A stretch of 45,758 nucleotides of DNA from Liolophura sinensis (lineage: Eukaryota; Mollusca; Polyplacophora; Chitonida; Chitonidae). A program made the translations under genes and the position numbers. Below the pieces are notes generated by a model, which was given only the letters and a program-made list of their open reading frames with translations, ran no database searches and was not told the origin of the DNA. Of this stretch, positions 35,021 to 45,559 are shown in pieces. The first letter of the stretch is position 1, and each line of letters starts with the position of its first letter. The stretch is taken from positions 1 to 45,758 of the forward strand of contig NW_027018292.1 in the NCBI RefSeq assembly GCF_032854445.1. Direction: 5' to 3'.

Positions 35021-36095
35021 CAATGATACACCCTGTAGTTCTGTATGCTACTCGCGCACCATGTATTTCTGTATGCTACAGGTGCACCCTGTAGTTCTGT
35101 ATGCTACTGGCGCACCATGTAATTCTGTAAGCTACTGGCGCATCATGTCGTTCTGTATGCTACTGCTGCACCATGTAGTTCTGTATGCTACTGGTGCACT
35201 GTAGTTCTGCGTACTATTCATACACCATGTAGTTCTGTGCTTCTGATGCACCATGTAGTTCTATGTGCTAATGATGCACCATGTAGATCTGTACGCTACT
35301 GGTGTACTATGTAGCTCTGTATGTTATTGGTGCACCATGTAACTCTGTTTGCTACTGACTCAGCATTTGTCCTGTATGCAACTGGTGCGCCCTGTAACTT
35401 GGTATACTACTGGCACAGCATGAAGTCCTGTATGCCAGTGGTGCAGCATGTAGCACTGTAGGCTACTGATGGGTCATGTACTTCTGTATACTACTGATGA
35501 GAAATGTACTTTTATATGCTACTGGGGCACCGGGTAGTTATGTATGCTTCTGGTGCACTGTGTAGTTCTGTATGCTACTGGCGCACCATGTAGTTCTGTA
35601 TGCTTCTGGCGCGCCATGTAGGTTTGTATACTACTGTTGTACCATGTACTTCTGTATGCTACTGGCGCACCATATATGCAGGTATACTACTGTTGTAGCA
35701 TGTACTTCTGTATGTACCGGTGCACCATGTAGTTCTGTATTCTACTGGCACACCATATATGCAGGTATACTACTGTTGTAGCATGTACTTCTGTATGTAC
35801 CAGTGCACCATGTAGTTCTGTATTCTACTGGCGCACCATGTATGCCGGTGTACTACTGTTGTAGCATTACTTCTGTATGCTACTGGTGCACCATGCAGTT
35901 CTTTATGCTACTGTACACAATGTAGCTACATATGCTGTTGGTCCACCGTATAGTTCTTTGTATAACTGATACACGATGTATAGTTCTGAATGCTGCTGAT
36001 TCACCATGCACATGTAGTTCTGTATACTACTGATGCACTATGTAGTTCTGTATACCACCTGTGCACCATGCAGTTCTGTAACGCTGTCACACCAC
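35021..36095. repeat. 28-bp minisatellite with quasi-palindromic core
   Basis: About 37 units of CTACTGGTGCACCATGTAG followed by TTCTGTATG. The first 19 bases form a palindrome around GTGCAC apart from one extra T. Many units are diverged, those around 35570-35830 form larger repeats (about 90-120 bp). Confidence 0.95.
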
Positions 36096-36424
36096 GTTTA
36101 TATCTCACCGTTGCTGTGTTACTGGTTTACTATACTTATCTCTCTTGGGAATTCAAGTAGCGGCTTTGTTTGTCTGTGTGATAACAGCATTGTTACCTAT
36201 AAACATACCGTGATATGTCAATATGAACCACACTTGACATTTGGCCACCTTGTTATAATACTTGTTATATGTTTAGGTAAATAAATAACTGATGTTGTGT
36301 AGGTGTTGAACTTGCAGGTATTGTTTACAGCGTTTCTTTTCTTAACTAAAAGGAGATTCTCATGCTCAAGGGGTTAAACCGTTTGCTCGCTGCCAGGCTG
36401 TCAGGCTGAGGTCGCTGAGGACCA

Positions 36425-37290
36425 CACCGACAACATCGATTTGTCAGGTACATGGTAAATATCAGTGGTTAACTCCGGGCACTTTGATCTGTCAGGTGCG
36501 TGGCAAATGTCATGGTACTCCGGGAACCTCGATTTGTCAGATGCGTGGCAAATGTCGGTGGTTTACTCCGAGAACATTGATTTGCCAGGAGTGTGGCGAA
36601 TACCAGTCGTTTACCCCAGGCACCTCGATTTTCCAGGTGCGTGGCGAATGTCGTTGGTTTAATCCGAGCACCTCGATCTGTCAGGTGCGTGGCGAATGTC
36701 ATGGTACTCCCGGAACCTCGATTTGTCAGATGCGTGGCAAATGTCGGTGGTTTACTCCGAGCACATCGATTTATCAGACGAGTTGTTAATGTTGATGGTT
36801 TACTCCGGGCATCTGTCAAGTGCGTGGCGAATGTCGGTGGTTTATTCTAGCCACCTTGATTTGTCAGGTGCGTGGCAAATGTCAGTGGTTTACTTTGGGC
36901 ACATCGATTTGTCAAGTACGTGGTGAATGTCGGTGGTTTACTCCGAGCACATCGATTTGCCAGGTGCGTCGAGAATGTCGGTGGTTTACTTCGGCCACCT
37001 CGATTTGTCAGGTGCGTGATGAATGTCGGTGGTTTACTCCGGGCACTTCGATCTGTCAGATGCGTGGCAAATGTCGTTGGTTTACTCCGAGCACGTCGAT
37101 TTGTCAGGTGCGTAGCGAATGTCGGTGGTTTACTTCGGCCACCTCCATTTGTCAGGTGTGTGTCGAATGTCGTTGGGTTACTCCGGGCACTTCGATTGTG
37201 AGGTACTTGGCGAATGTCGGTGGTTTACTCCCGGTACATCGTTTTGTCAGATGCGTTGTGACTGTCGGTGGTTTACTCCGGAATACGGCT
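36425..37290. repeat. 48-bp minisatellite
   Basis: About 18 units of CGATTTGTCAGGTGCGTGGC then GAATGTCGGTGGTTTACTCC then GGGCACCT. The period is a multiple of 3, so open frames up to 158 codons (36820-37296) appear on the plus strand in several frames and on the minus strand. Confidence 0.95.
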
Positions 37291-37714
37291 TTATAAACAC
37301 CAGTCAATAACCATCGTATGAAAAATAACTCGATCCGATGGACTAGATATGAATTTATTTAAAACTTGCTTCAGTTTAATGTTGATATACCAAATGAGTA
37401 AATCTGTACCAATGCGTCAAGATTCCAAGAAACAACAGGGAAATTCTATATTTCGATTTAATTGTTCTTGATGACGGGCTTGGTTTTAAACCAACAAGTC
37501 AGTATATGGCATGTCTGCATGCCGTTTCTTGTTTGACATTAGTCTCTTGTTTCGAATTGCCTTTGTTATTGTGTTATCTTGAAGTTTTAGGCCACAGGTT
37601 ATTTGTACATTGATACTGCTCATGGCTGCCTGGACAGAGCGCGCCAGATGTCCTGGCAAAGGTCCGGACACCTAAATGGTGACGTTGTCAGATGTTGTGT
37701 ATTTGGTGTAATCC

Positions 37715-38145
37715 TATAGCGATCTTCTCATAATGCTTTAATTGATGGCCTAGTCGTTAGCGTGCTAGTGCAGCACAAAAACACAGGGCCTAATTGCAGG
37801 AACAATTGGTCGTGGGTTTCCCCGGGCTAAGCCCGGTTTCCTCTGACCATAATGCTGGTCGTTGTCAAACAAGTGAAATATTCCTTAAAACGGCGTAAAC
37901 CACCTGAAACAATTAAATAAATAAATGAATAAATAAATACAAAAAATAGCGATCTTCTTATAATCCATTATTTGGCCTGCACCTATTACCATATCTTCTC
38001 AAATCCATATTTTGGTTTCTTAATATATAGCGATACACTCAAAATCCATATTTGAGTCCGATGTACATTCTATAGTCATCTTCACAAAATGTTTTATTTG
38101 ATCATTGATGTTACAGCGATCTTCGCACATCCATTTGATTCCATT
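37715..38145. repeat. Degenerate array, about 50-bp unit, split by a SINE
   Basis: Units with TATAGCGATCTTCTCATAAT then CCATATTTTGG. One unit left of the SINE, about four to five right of it. Confidence 0.6.
37735..37946 (+). mobile_element. tRNA-headed SINE, diverged, plus orientation
   Basis: Head GATGGCCTAGTCGTTAGCGT, then a shortened middle, the body CCCCGGGCTAAGCCCGGTTT and GTGAAATATTCCTTAAAACG, and a tail of AAATAAAT repeats. It is the same family as 13121-13377 with an internal deletion of much of the B-box part. Flanking 18-mers TAGCGATCTTCTCATAAT (37717-37734) and its one-mismatch copy (37947-37964) may be the target-site duplication or array units. Confidence 0.8.
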
Positions 38146-40455
38146 ATTTCCGGAATTACTGTCACCCATTTATGCTTCCAATTCTTAGATGAGGTATCAC
38201 TGTACACTTCTGCTCTTTTCGTGACTGTCCTGATCGTCATTCAGGACAGTCACATTCAGGACGCATGCGTGTGTGGTACAGGAAGATCAAACACGAAAAC
38301 CTCTGCACACAGTTTTTGCTGAATCTTATGTTGAGTTTTTTTAGCAGATCCTGTGTGGATTGAGAGATTTTCATGATGGTGGAAAAAAGTATAGAACGCT
38401 GACCGCTGAGTTAAAAAAGCAATGTTAGGGCCACTATCTGGATTTGACAATTCACTAGCGGCACCTGTCGACATGATCCGAAATTGACAGATCCTATGAC
38501 GTGAATTCTCAAGCAAGACCGGCATGTAAATAAGTACAGGACAGAACAGTTGAACATATTTTAGACGGCTGTCGCTATGTTGGCCTTAAGGCAATGTTCC
38601 AACCAACAGCCACATAAACCTACAGGAAAAGCATAAGGATGGTGTTGTAGAATACCATGCACTCTTGCCGAACAGTTGTGCCAACGGTAAACCTACCTGG
38701 CTCCTCCAAATGACCGCTGTGGTAGAATCATCACTTGTAAAGTGATATGGTCTACCAACTATTGACTGCATATATAGTCTGCTCAAAGGCCACTCGTCAA
38801 TCAGCCAGGCGTAGTGTGTAGTGTGTATACACACTTTGCATATTAACCCGATATGATACATTCAAACAATGCATGCGCGATCTTGATAGGAAGAAAGGTT
38901 GTGTATCATGCTAGCATGCAGTTGCAGTTGCATTTGCAGTTGCAGTTAAAGTGATTACGGCGTGTGTATTTGACAGGTGTTGTCAGAAATAAGGTCGCCT
39001 ATAAGCTGTTATGGGTACGAACACATTAGCATAATCTCAGCCTAATCTTATTCAGAGGCCAGTGAATTTCTGTGCAATGACCAAATGTAAAATCAACGCT
39101 AAAAGTAGAAACTGCATAACCGTGTATATATAGGCGTCAATCTAATTAAAATATGATCGTATGTGTATGGCTTCGCCAACAATGTTCTAACACACTTCCT
39201 ATACCCAGCACGTTCAGTGACATCCGGTGAACTCAGATGACGTAAACAACCAGAGGTCATTGACGTCAAAAGCGACGTATCGTTTATTACCCGTAGTCTG
39301 CTATGTCCCTGGCTGTTTAGCTGACGCTTCTCACATTTATTTATTTAATGAAGGGTTATATACAGATCTGCACGTACACGCCAATGTTTTCCCTCTGCCG
39401 AATCTTAGAGCAGAGCCGGATATTTACAACTTTGGAAACCTGTGTAGAAAAGCTAAATAACAAACCGAGATGTTGAGTATACTTGGTCTTTTACAACAAC
39501 GTTTAATTAATTACATTGTGGAAACATTGACAAAGTTAAAAAATATTTCGGTTAAGAAATGTTAAATATGTAATGGTTCTGAAATCACGACAGGTGCAGG
39601 GGAGGTAATCTATGAGCGTTCGACCGAAAGGAGTAGCCTCCCATCGGTGTAGTGACGGGTTTACAGAAGAAAAGGCAGACTCACTACAGATGGTAACACC
39701 GCGCAAATCGCTCCATACAAGACAGTTAAAACAATGTTTTTTCTCACATGAATTCCAAGAAAAAGAACCTTTCCACATTCTGAGAAAAAAAAACTTTTAG
39801 AGAAACAACTAAGACAAAAAAAACCAAGAGACATATTCCCACAAAAAGAGAATTGGTTTCACGGATTATTTTGTAGACCTATCTGCTGTGGCATTTACGC
39901 ATCGGGGAGAATTATTTTTAACATAGTAAAACGAGGCCTAATACTGTTTATGCATGAATAAAACAGCATAGTTTCATATTTTGTGTCATACTTCGGCTAA
40001 CACTGAGCTAAATGGCTCAGAAATCAGCGAAACCGCGGTTTACGTAAATATAATATAAATCTGTGTTTTTATGATTCCCATCGTTGCCAAAACAAATAGG
40101 ACACCTAAAGCGAAGACTAATTTCCTTGGGGGATGGGGGGGGGGGGGGTAAAGGAAATGGTTATGTGTTCTCGCCGTCTGTAAAATATCACTATCGTCTC
40201 ACGAGTTTAATTTTATGTCTTTAATGAAGTTAGAAGTAATGTGTAAGCCTACCTTTTCCATATATCGTGTAGACATACATTTCGTCTTCTTTTTGTGTAA
40301 ATTTGGTAAGTACTAAATCATAGGTGTTTTTATATAAATGTGAGAAAGAATGACAGGTTTAACGCAAGCAATCATTTTATGTCAAACATACAAAGAGGAG
40401 CCCTACACTGAACAATTGCGCATTTTTATGCTAATGTAACTGAACATACATATAG
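38146..40455. other. No gene recognised
   Basis: Contains a perfect hairpin (38221-38253), a GCAGTT microsatellite (38919-38947), TGACGTCA (39261-39268), an A-rich stretch (39785-39825) and a G run (40131-40148). Open frames are at most 91 codons and show no motif. Confidence 0.55.
38221..38253. other. Perfect 13-bp inverted repeat
   Basis: Arms GTGACTGTCCTGA (38221-38233) and TCAGGACAGTCAC (38241-38253) with a 7-nt loop TCGTCAT. Confidence 0.85.
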
Positions 40456-40458
40456 GTT

Positions 40459-40543
40459 ACAGACAATAGGTACAGTAATCACACTACAGACAAAAAGTAC
40501 AGTAATCACACTACAGACATTAGGTACAGTAATCGCACTACAG
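40459..40543. repeat. Three-copy 27-bp tandem repeat
   Basis: Units ACAGACAATAGGTACAGTAA plus TCACACT at 40459-40485, 40486-40512 and 40513-40539, with two to three differences between neighbours. Confidence 0.9.
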
Positions 40544-40599
40544 CATATCACCCTATAAACATAGCTTAAAGCCCTAATCATTCATAAACCCCACGCCAA

Positions 40600-40829
40600 A
40601 GTATTATGGTTATGCAGTTCAGGTTATACATCAGTGTGTGTGCGGAGTTGTCCACCCTGCCAGCAAGAGGGGCGCTCTGGCCAGTTTTCGCTGTCTTCTT
40701 CTTGTGCTGTTGGACTGCGCTTGGTATTGTGCATTGTGGACGAAAATACAGTTCAACCTTACTGATACACGGTCATCTCGCTTGTGGTTTTATCGCTGTA
40801 ATATCGGGACTCCTCCTACCTCAACTGGC
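40600..40829 (+). repeat. 5' LTR
   Basis: Starts near AGTATTATGGTTATGCAGTT and ends near CTACCTCAACTGGC. Matches 45204-45433. It does not show a clean TG...CA terminus at the limits used. Confidence 0.9.
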
Positions 40830-40830
40830 G

Positions 40831-40857
40831 TGGTGGCAGCTGTTTTCCGAACCCACG
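40831..40857 (+). other. Primer binding site, tRNA-Leu type
   Basis: TGGTGGCAGC directly follows the LTR and matches the complement of a eukaryotic tRNA-Leu 3' end (...GCTGCCACCA); a later CGAACCCACG also fits the T-arm region, with a mismatched stretch between. Confidence 0.7.
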
Positions 40858-41003
40858 GATAGCCGATAATTATTAACTGACTGTCCTCCCTGGTATTACA
40901 TGTGTATGTCACATATACGTGCCTAAAACTACTCTGCAAAAGCCTCGGTAAAGCAGATGTCAGCAACTCAAGTGTATCGTGAGTAACTATAAATCTATCT
41001 AAC

Positions 41004-41640
41004 ATGGCCAACACACACAGAGCACCTAAACAATGGTGTTTGTCTAAGCAGGAGACTGTGACTCCTTTAAAAATTGGAGACATAATCTACAGTACACCTT
41101 GTCACTCGACCCTAATTTCGCCCCGTTTTTACTCCTCGGTGCTCAGTGGGGAAAAAATACCGTGCGTCCCCTCTGCATGGCTACAAAGATGACGGTGAAC
41201 ATGTAGAACAGGCAGAACTCCGCACAGCTGAGCAAAAGATTACTATGCTTGAGCTGATGCTGGGACAAATTGCCAAGAATTGTCCAGTTATTTCACGGAA
41301 CACCATTGTCAAGAACTCTACCTCCATTGACAATATCTGGCAAACCATTCGGCTACATTATGGCTTTCAGTCGTCAGGCGCACATTTCCTGGACTTCTCC
41401 GCTATTCACCTACAACCAGACGAACGGCCTTATGGCGTTTGTTGAAGATAATTTACTACTGCGTGGCATTAACACCACAATGCTACACATTTTCACAGGC
41501 GCTTGCCTCCCTCCTTGATGAAATCAGAACAACGTAGGAGGCCAAAGTAATGCGTACAGGTACATTTAAGAATAAATTTGCCTCTGCTAACCCTCGCGCC
41601 CAAAAATCATGCCCACTGTGTAAACAACCCCATTCCCTCG
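41004..41640 (+). pseudogene. gag remnant
   Basis: Opens with [19 protein letters not shown], shifts frame near 41063, and continues at 41146-41445 with [18 protein letters not shown] and NPVISRNT-like text characteristic of this Gypsy group. A deletion near 41432 and stops follow. A zinc-knuckle start CPLCKQPH lies near 41617-41640 but the rest of the knuckle is missing. Confidence 0.7.
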
Positions 41641-42055
41641 CGGGAACCCCATTCATGGAACGCAATGACATTGCCGTTCGCCCAGCCAAGCGTGTGATCA
41701 TACTTAGTGACGGTACCAGGTATAGGTATGGCTCCGCCAGCTCGCATCCGGCCACTCACATCATCCACCGTGCCCATTTGATTCGCGCCCCATCTCATCC
41801 GTCAACAATTTGGCCGGGTGAATTTTTAGAATTGGACGTGCCGGATACATTGGATCCAGACAGCTCGTAGGCTCTAGAACCCCGTGGGGATAGTCCTATC
41901 AACAGCAAATCTGCTCATATGTGGCCAGAACCCCATCTGTTAACTAGCATATCAGGAAAGATACGCGTACCTAACCTGTCCATTGAACCCAGAACTGTTC
42001 TTCGTCATGAACACGAACAAGGACAGATTTATCGTTTCCGAAGCCTCAGGGGATG
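41550..42055 (+). pseudogene. Protease and linker remnant (catalytic part deleted)
   Basis: The frame passes directly from the truncated zinc knuckle (CPLCKQ) into AGTPFMERNDIAVRPAKR, which belongs to the C-terminal part of the aspartic protease. The segment with the D-S/T-G catalytic triplet is absent. The linker continues past a stop at 41868-41870 to about 42055. Confidence 0.6.
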
Positions 42056-42953
42056 AGGAAATCATCCCCAGGGCTCAGACTTCAATCCAGCAGTTTTAGT
42101 ATTGACCCCAATAATATCCTGTCCCTATATATCCTATATATACAGGTCAATTACGATGATGCCTTTAACCGAGGCTACAACGGCGCCTCCGGCCCATTCC
42201 AGTCAGTTGTAAATCTGGGTCCCGTTCATCCTCCACAAAAAAAGGCCGCCTCCCCCTTTATTCCCCGTGACAACCTTATCGAGCTTCAGAACAAGTTTGA
42301 TAAGTTACAAGAAGTCGGAGTATTTCAACGAGCCTAGGGGGCGTGGATATCTGTGGAATCCTTCATTTTTGGTTAAGAGACCAAGTGGTGGCTCCCGTCT
42401 TGTGACAGCCTTTGCTGACGTGGGTCGTTATAGCAAGCCTCAACTTCTTGTTATGCCAGACGTGGATTCCACCCTACGCCAAATTGGTCGTTGGAAGTAT
42501 ATAACAACTACCGATCTCTCAAGTGCGGTCTACCAGATCCCTCTTTCTAAGGATTCATTGAAGTATTGCAGTGTCGCTACTCCGTTTCGTGGCATCCTTG
42601 TTTATGCACGGTCCGCAGTGGGAATGCCAGGCTCGGAGACTACCTTAGAGGAGCTAATGTGCAGAGTTCTGGGAGACTTTCTAGAGCAGGGCACAGTTGC
42701 TAAACTAGCATATGATCTTTACTGTAGTGCCCAAACACCAGAGGAATTGCTCTCCATATGGGAAAGACTACTACAAACACTACAGAATAACAGTTTGCGT
42801 CTGTCCTCCCCCAAGACACCCATCGCCCCCTCCTCAGTCTCCATCTTAGGTTGGATATGGCGGGAGGGATCTATCCACGCCAGCCCTCACCGTATTGCTG
42901 CCCTGACGTCTTGTCCTGTGCCGACAACTGTTCATGGCTTACGCTCATTTTAG
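42053..42953 (+). pseudogene. Reverse transcriptase, frameshifted and active-site mutated
   Basis: The N-terminal part (42053-42337) ends in [11 protein letters not shown] and the frame then shifts; the main part (to 42953) holds [19 protein letters not shown], the [12 protein letters not shown] region with the first catalytic Asp, and VGMPGSE. The second catalytic box reads LAYDLYC (42705-42725): the expected A-D-D is A-Y-D, so a catalytic aspartate is lost. The domain ends with LGWIWREGS. Confidence 0.85.
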
Positions 42954-42957
42954 GGGG

Positions 42958-43600
42958 CCTCCAAGATCTTGGCTCGAGTAATTCCACGCTGTTCTAGCAT
43001 CTTGTCTCCGTTGGACCCTCTCACCGCTGGACGTCAAACAAACGACAAACTCGTGTGGTCTGATGAACAACTCCAGGCTTTTCACTCAGCCCAACAGGCC
43101 TTATCCACTAATAAAGCCATTGTTCTGCCCCGCCCAGAGGACCAACTATGGATCGTCACAGACGGATCCGTCAAATGACAAGGCATCGGAGCTACTCTGT
43201 ATGTAACCCGCAGTGGTGGGCAACATCTTGCGGGATTCTTCAGTGCGAAACTTAGCGGACGACAGATGACGTGGCTCCCATGTGAAGTTGAAGCACTGTC
43301 CATTGCGGTGGCAACCAAGCACTTTCATCCATACATAGTGCAATCCTCCCACTAGGCCTGCATTCTTACGGACAGTAAGCCCTGTGTCCAAGCCTTCGAG
43401 AAACTATGTCGTGGCGAGTTTTCTGTCAGTCCAAGGGTGTCAACATTTCTGTCCATTCTCAGTGGCATAACTAAACTGTCTTTCACAACTCGCTCCGCAT
43501 GGCTTCCCCTCCAGTCTAAATGCACTGATCTACGTCGTGCCCATGCCCATCTCAAGCAAGGCACCCGCCCCTCTAAGAAGTCACCAACTTTAAAGACGTA
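42958..43600 (+). pseudogene. RNase H domain, with stop codons
   Basis: In frame from 42969: KLVWSDEQLQAFHSAQQAL, then TDGS (about 43156-43167, first Asp), a stop at 43176-43178, EVEALS with the Glu, a stop near 43355, and [14 protein letters not shown] with the next Asp. Conserved catalytic positions are kept although the frame is broken twice. Confidence 0.8.
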
Positions 43601-43619
43601 GAGCGATACCTAAACACCG

Positions 43620-44392
43620 TCACTATTGCTAAAGATGGTCTTCTTGTTACCCGCCGCAGCGACCCATTTGCACCAGACCGGGAATGCATTGTAGTACCAC
43701 GATAGATTTTGGATGGATTGCTGACCTCACTACACATTCGACTCGATCACCTTTCATGCCATCAGCTGAAGCTTGTAATGCGGCGACACTATTTCGCTTT
43801 AGATATGGATAAAGCTGTGGAAAGGGTGTCTGTCGCCTGTCATCACTGCGCCTCACTGAAGAAGGATACCACACCGCATCGTGCAACAGACTACTGAGGA
43901 TCCGCCAGACGGAATCGCCTCTCATTTCTACTGACGTACTGAAAAGGGAGCGACAACTCATCCTGGTTCTTCGAGAATCTGTGACATGTTTCACCTGTAC
44001 AGCACTTTTGGGCGATGAGAAACACGGGACTATACGGGATGCCCTTCTTCGCCTATGTGTCGAATTACGACTACTTCATGGGCCTCCAGAAGTTTTTAAG
44101 ACAGACAATGCACCAGGCTTTAAGTCCCTTGCCAATGACGAACTGCTACAGAAACACAGAATAACCATCGAGCTTGGCAGAGTGAAAATATTAATAGAAA
44201 CCCATGGCAGAAAAAAACATCCAGGAATTGCAGTCAGAGCTTCTGCACCAAGATCCGTTAGGTGCTATGATAACCCAATTACAATTGTCCATCGCTACTG
44301 CTCGCCTCAACTCTAGAATCAGAAGCCGAGGACTATCAGCACGTGAAATGTTGCTCAAGAGGGACCAATACACTAACATTCCAATTCAGTAA
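43620..44392 (+). pseudogene. Integrase, zinc-binding and core domains, broken
   Basis: An H-H-C-C zinc module is readable at about 43725-43855 (H-x3-H ... CHHC). After a stop, the core follows with S-T-D-V (first Asp, about 43936) and [12 protein letters not shown] (second Asp, about 44095-44130). The frame shifts near 44188, and the part with the Glu ([12 protein letters not shown]) is in another frame to 44392. Confidence 0.8.
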
Positions 44393-44971
44393 CCGATCGC
44401 AAACTCATTCTGAACCAACATGCAGACCGTATCAAAAACCACCAATACATTGAGACAGCAAGGCTCCGTCCGGAATCATGCCTGACACACCAACCATAAA
44501 AATCGGCGACCTGATATACCTCTGTTCCGATCGCAATAAATCCAAGTCCCGCGATCGATATCTCGTTGCCTCCGTAGACGGCGACTGGTGCAATGTACGG
44601 AAGTTTGCTGGTTCTCAACTCAGATCATAGACATATCGTGTCAAGAAGTCAAAGTGCTTTACTGTACCACAGTGTTCCTATCTCCAATCTCATAGCACAT
44701 GGACTACTACAGACTCCTCGGAGGAAGAAGATTCTACAGGGCCTTTTCCGACTCCAGTTCTACCCCAAATACCTGCTGCGTTGTCCACATCTGATGTTAT
44801 GGCACATTTGGAAAACGCCTCAAATCATTCTCCGCAGCAGAGAGCCCAGATCAGTCAAAAGCCCTGATTTCGTTTCGGTTTTCACCTGCCAACAAAGGAC
44901 CCCACAACACCCCGTAGATCTACACGTCAGCGATCCCGCCCAAAACATCTAGATGACTTTGTCGTTGATTA
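44393..44971 (+). pseudogene. Integrase C-terminal region and polyprotein end
   Basis: A segment around 44505-44630 reads GDLIYLCSDRNKSKSRDRY and VRKFAGSQLRS, the C-terminal binding region seen in this Gypsy group, followed by a stop. Further frames are shifted; the last one ends with RRSTRQRSRPKHLDDFVVD and TAA at 44969-44971. Confidence 0.7.
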
Positions 44972-45181
44972 AAGTACCATAAATTTTTACTATCATGTTT
45001 CAGAGATTGTTTGTACTATTATTTAGTTTCATTCACCACTGGTTTATGCCTAATAACTTTCTGACTTTTACTCTGCAGTTGTAGTGACTTTCATTTAATT
45101 TCAGTCTGCCTTCTGTGTGTTTCGCGCTGTTAATCTCCTCCATGTGTTCTCAAGAGTGGCAGATTCTAATCTCTTTATCAG

Positions 45182-45192
45182 CGAGAAAAAAG
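45182..45192 (+). other. Candidate polypurine tract
   Basis: CGAGAAAAAAG lies 11 bp before the right LTR limit used here; its position suggests that the true LTR may begin a few bases further left. Confidence 0.5.
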
Positions 45193-45203
45193 TAGTTGCG
45201 CCA

Positions 45204-45433
45204 AGTATTATGGTTATGTAGTTCAGGTTATATATCAGTGTGTGTGCGGAGTTGTCCACCCTGCCAGCAAGAGGGGGCGCTCTGGCCAGTTTTCGCTCTC
45301 TTCTTCTTGTGTTGTTGGACTGCGTTTGGTATTGTGCATTGTGGACGACATTACAGTTCAACCTTACTGATACACGGTCATCTCGCTTGTGGTTTATCGC
45401 TGTAATATCGGGACTCCTCCTACCTCAGCTGGC
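45204..45433 (+). repeat. 3' LTR
   Basis: Matches 40600-40829 with about ten differences and small indels. Ends near CTACCTCAGCTGGC, followed by GCCAA. Confidence 0.9.
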
Positions 45434-45439
45434 GCCAAG

Positions 45440-45530
45440 CATATACATACACATACATGCATACACACATACATACAGACAGGCGCCACACACGCACACA
45501 CCGCTTGGGGGGGGGGGGGGGGGGGAGGGG
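45440..45530. repeat. CATA/CACA microsatellite and G run
   Basis: Degenerate ACATACATAC and CACACACG repeats to 45500, then a run of about 18 G with GAGGGG following. Confidence 0.85.
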
Positions 45531-45559
45531 CGGTAGATCCACTCAGTCCACTCAGTGCA

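Larger units (their letters stand above)
40600..45433 (+). mobile_element. Ty3/Gypsy LTR retrotransposon, complete ends, degraded coding region
   Basis: 4834 bp bounded by two 230-bp direct repeats. A primer binding site follows the left LTR, and remnants appear in the order gag, protease, reverse transcriptase, RNase H, integrase, which is the Ty3/Gypsy order. A candidate 5-bp target duplication GCCAA flanks it (40595-40599, 45434-45438), though the LTR edges are ambiguous by a few bases. The LTRs differ at about ten positions plus small indels (4-5% by eye), so the insertion is not recent. Frameshifts, stops and large deletions show that it cannot move on its own. Its coding text resembles Gypsy proteins abundant in mollusc genomes. 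Confidence 0.9.

Noticed and set aside
36820-37296. 158-codon frame rich in Cys, Arg and Trp
   Set aside because: Consequence of the 48-bp period; three other frames are open over the same array.
39227-39460. 77-codon frame
   Set aside because: No motif, no splice context and no similarity that I can recognise.
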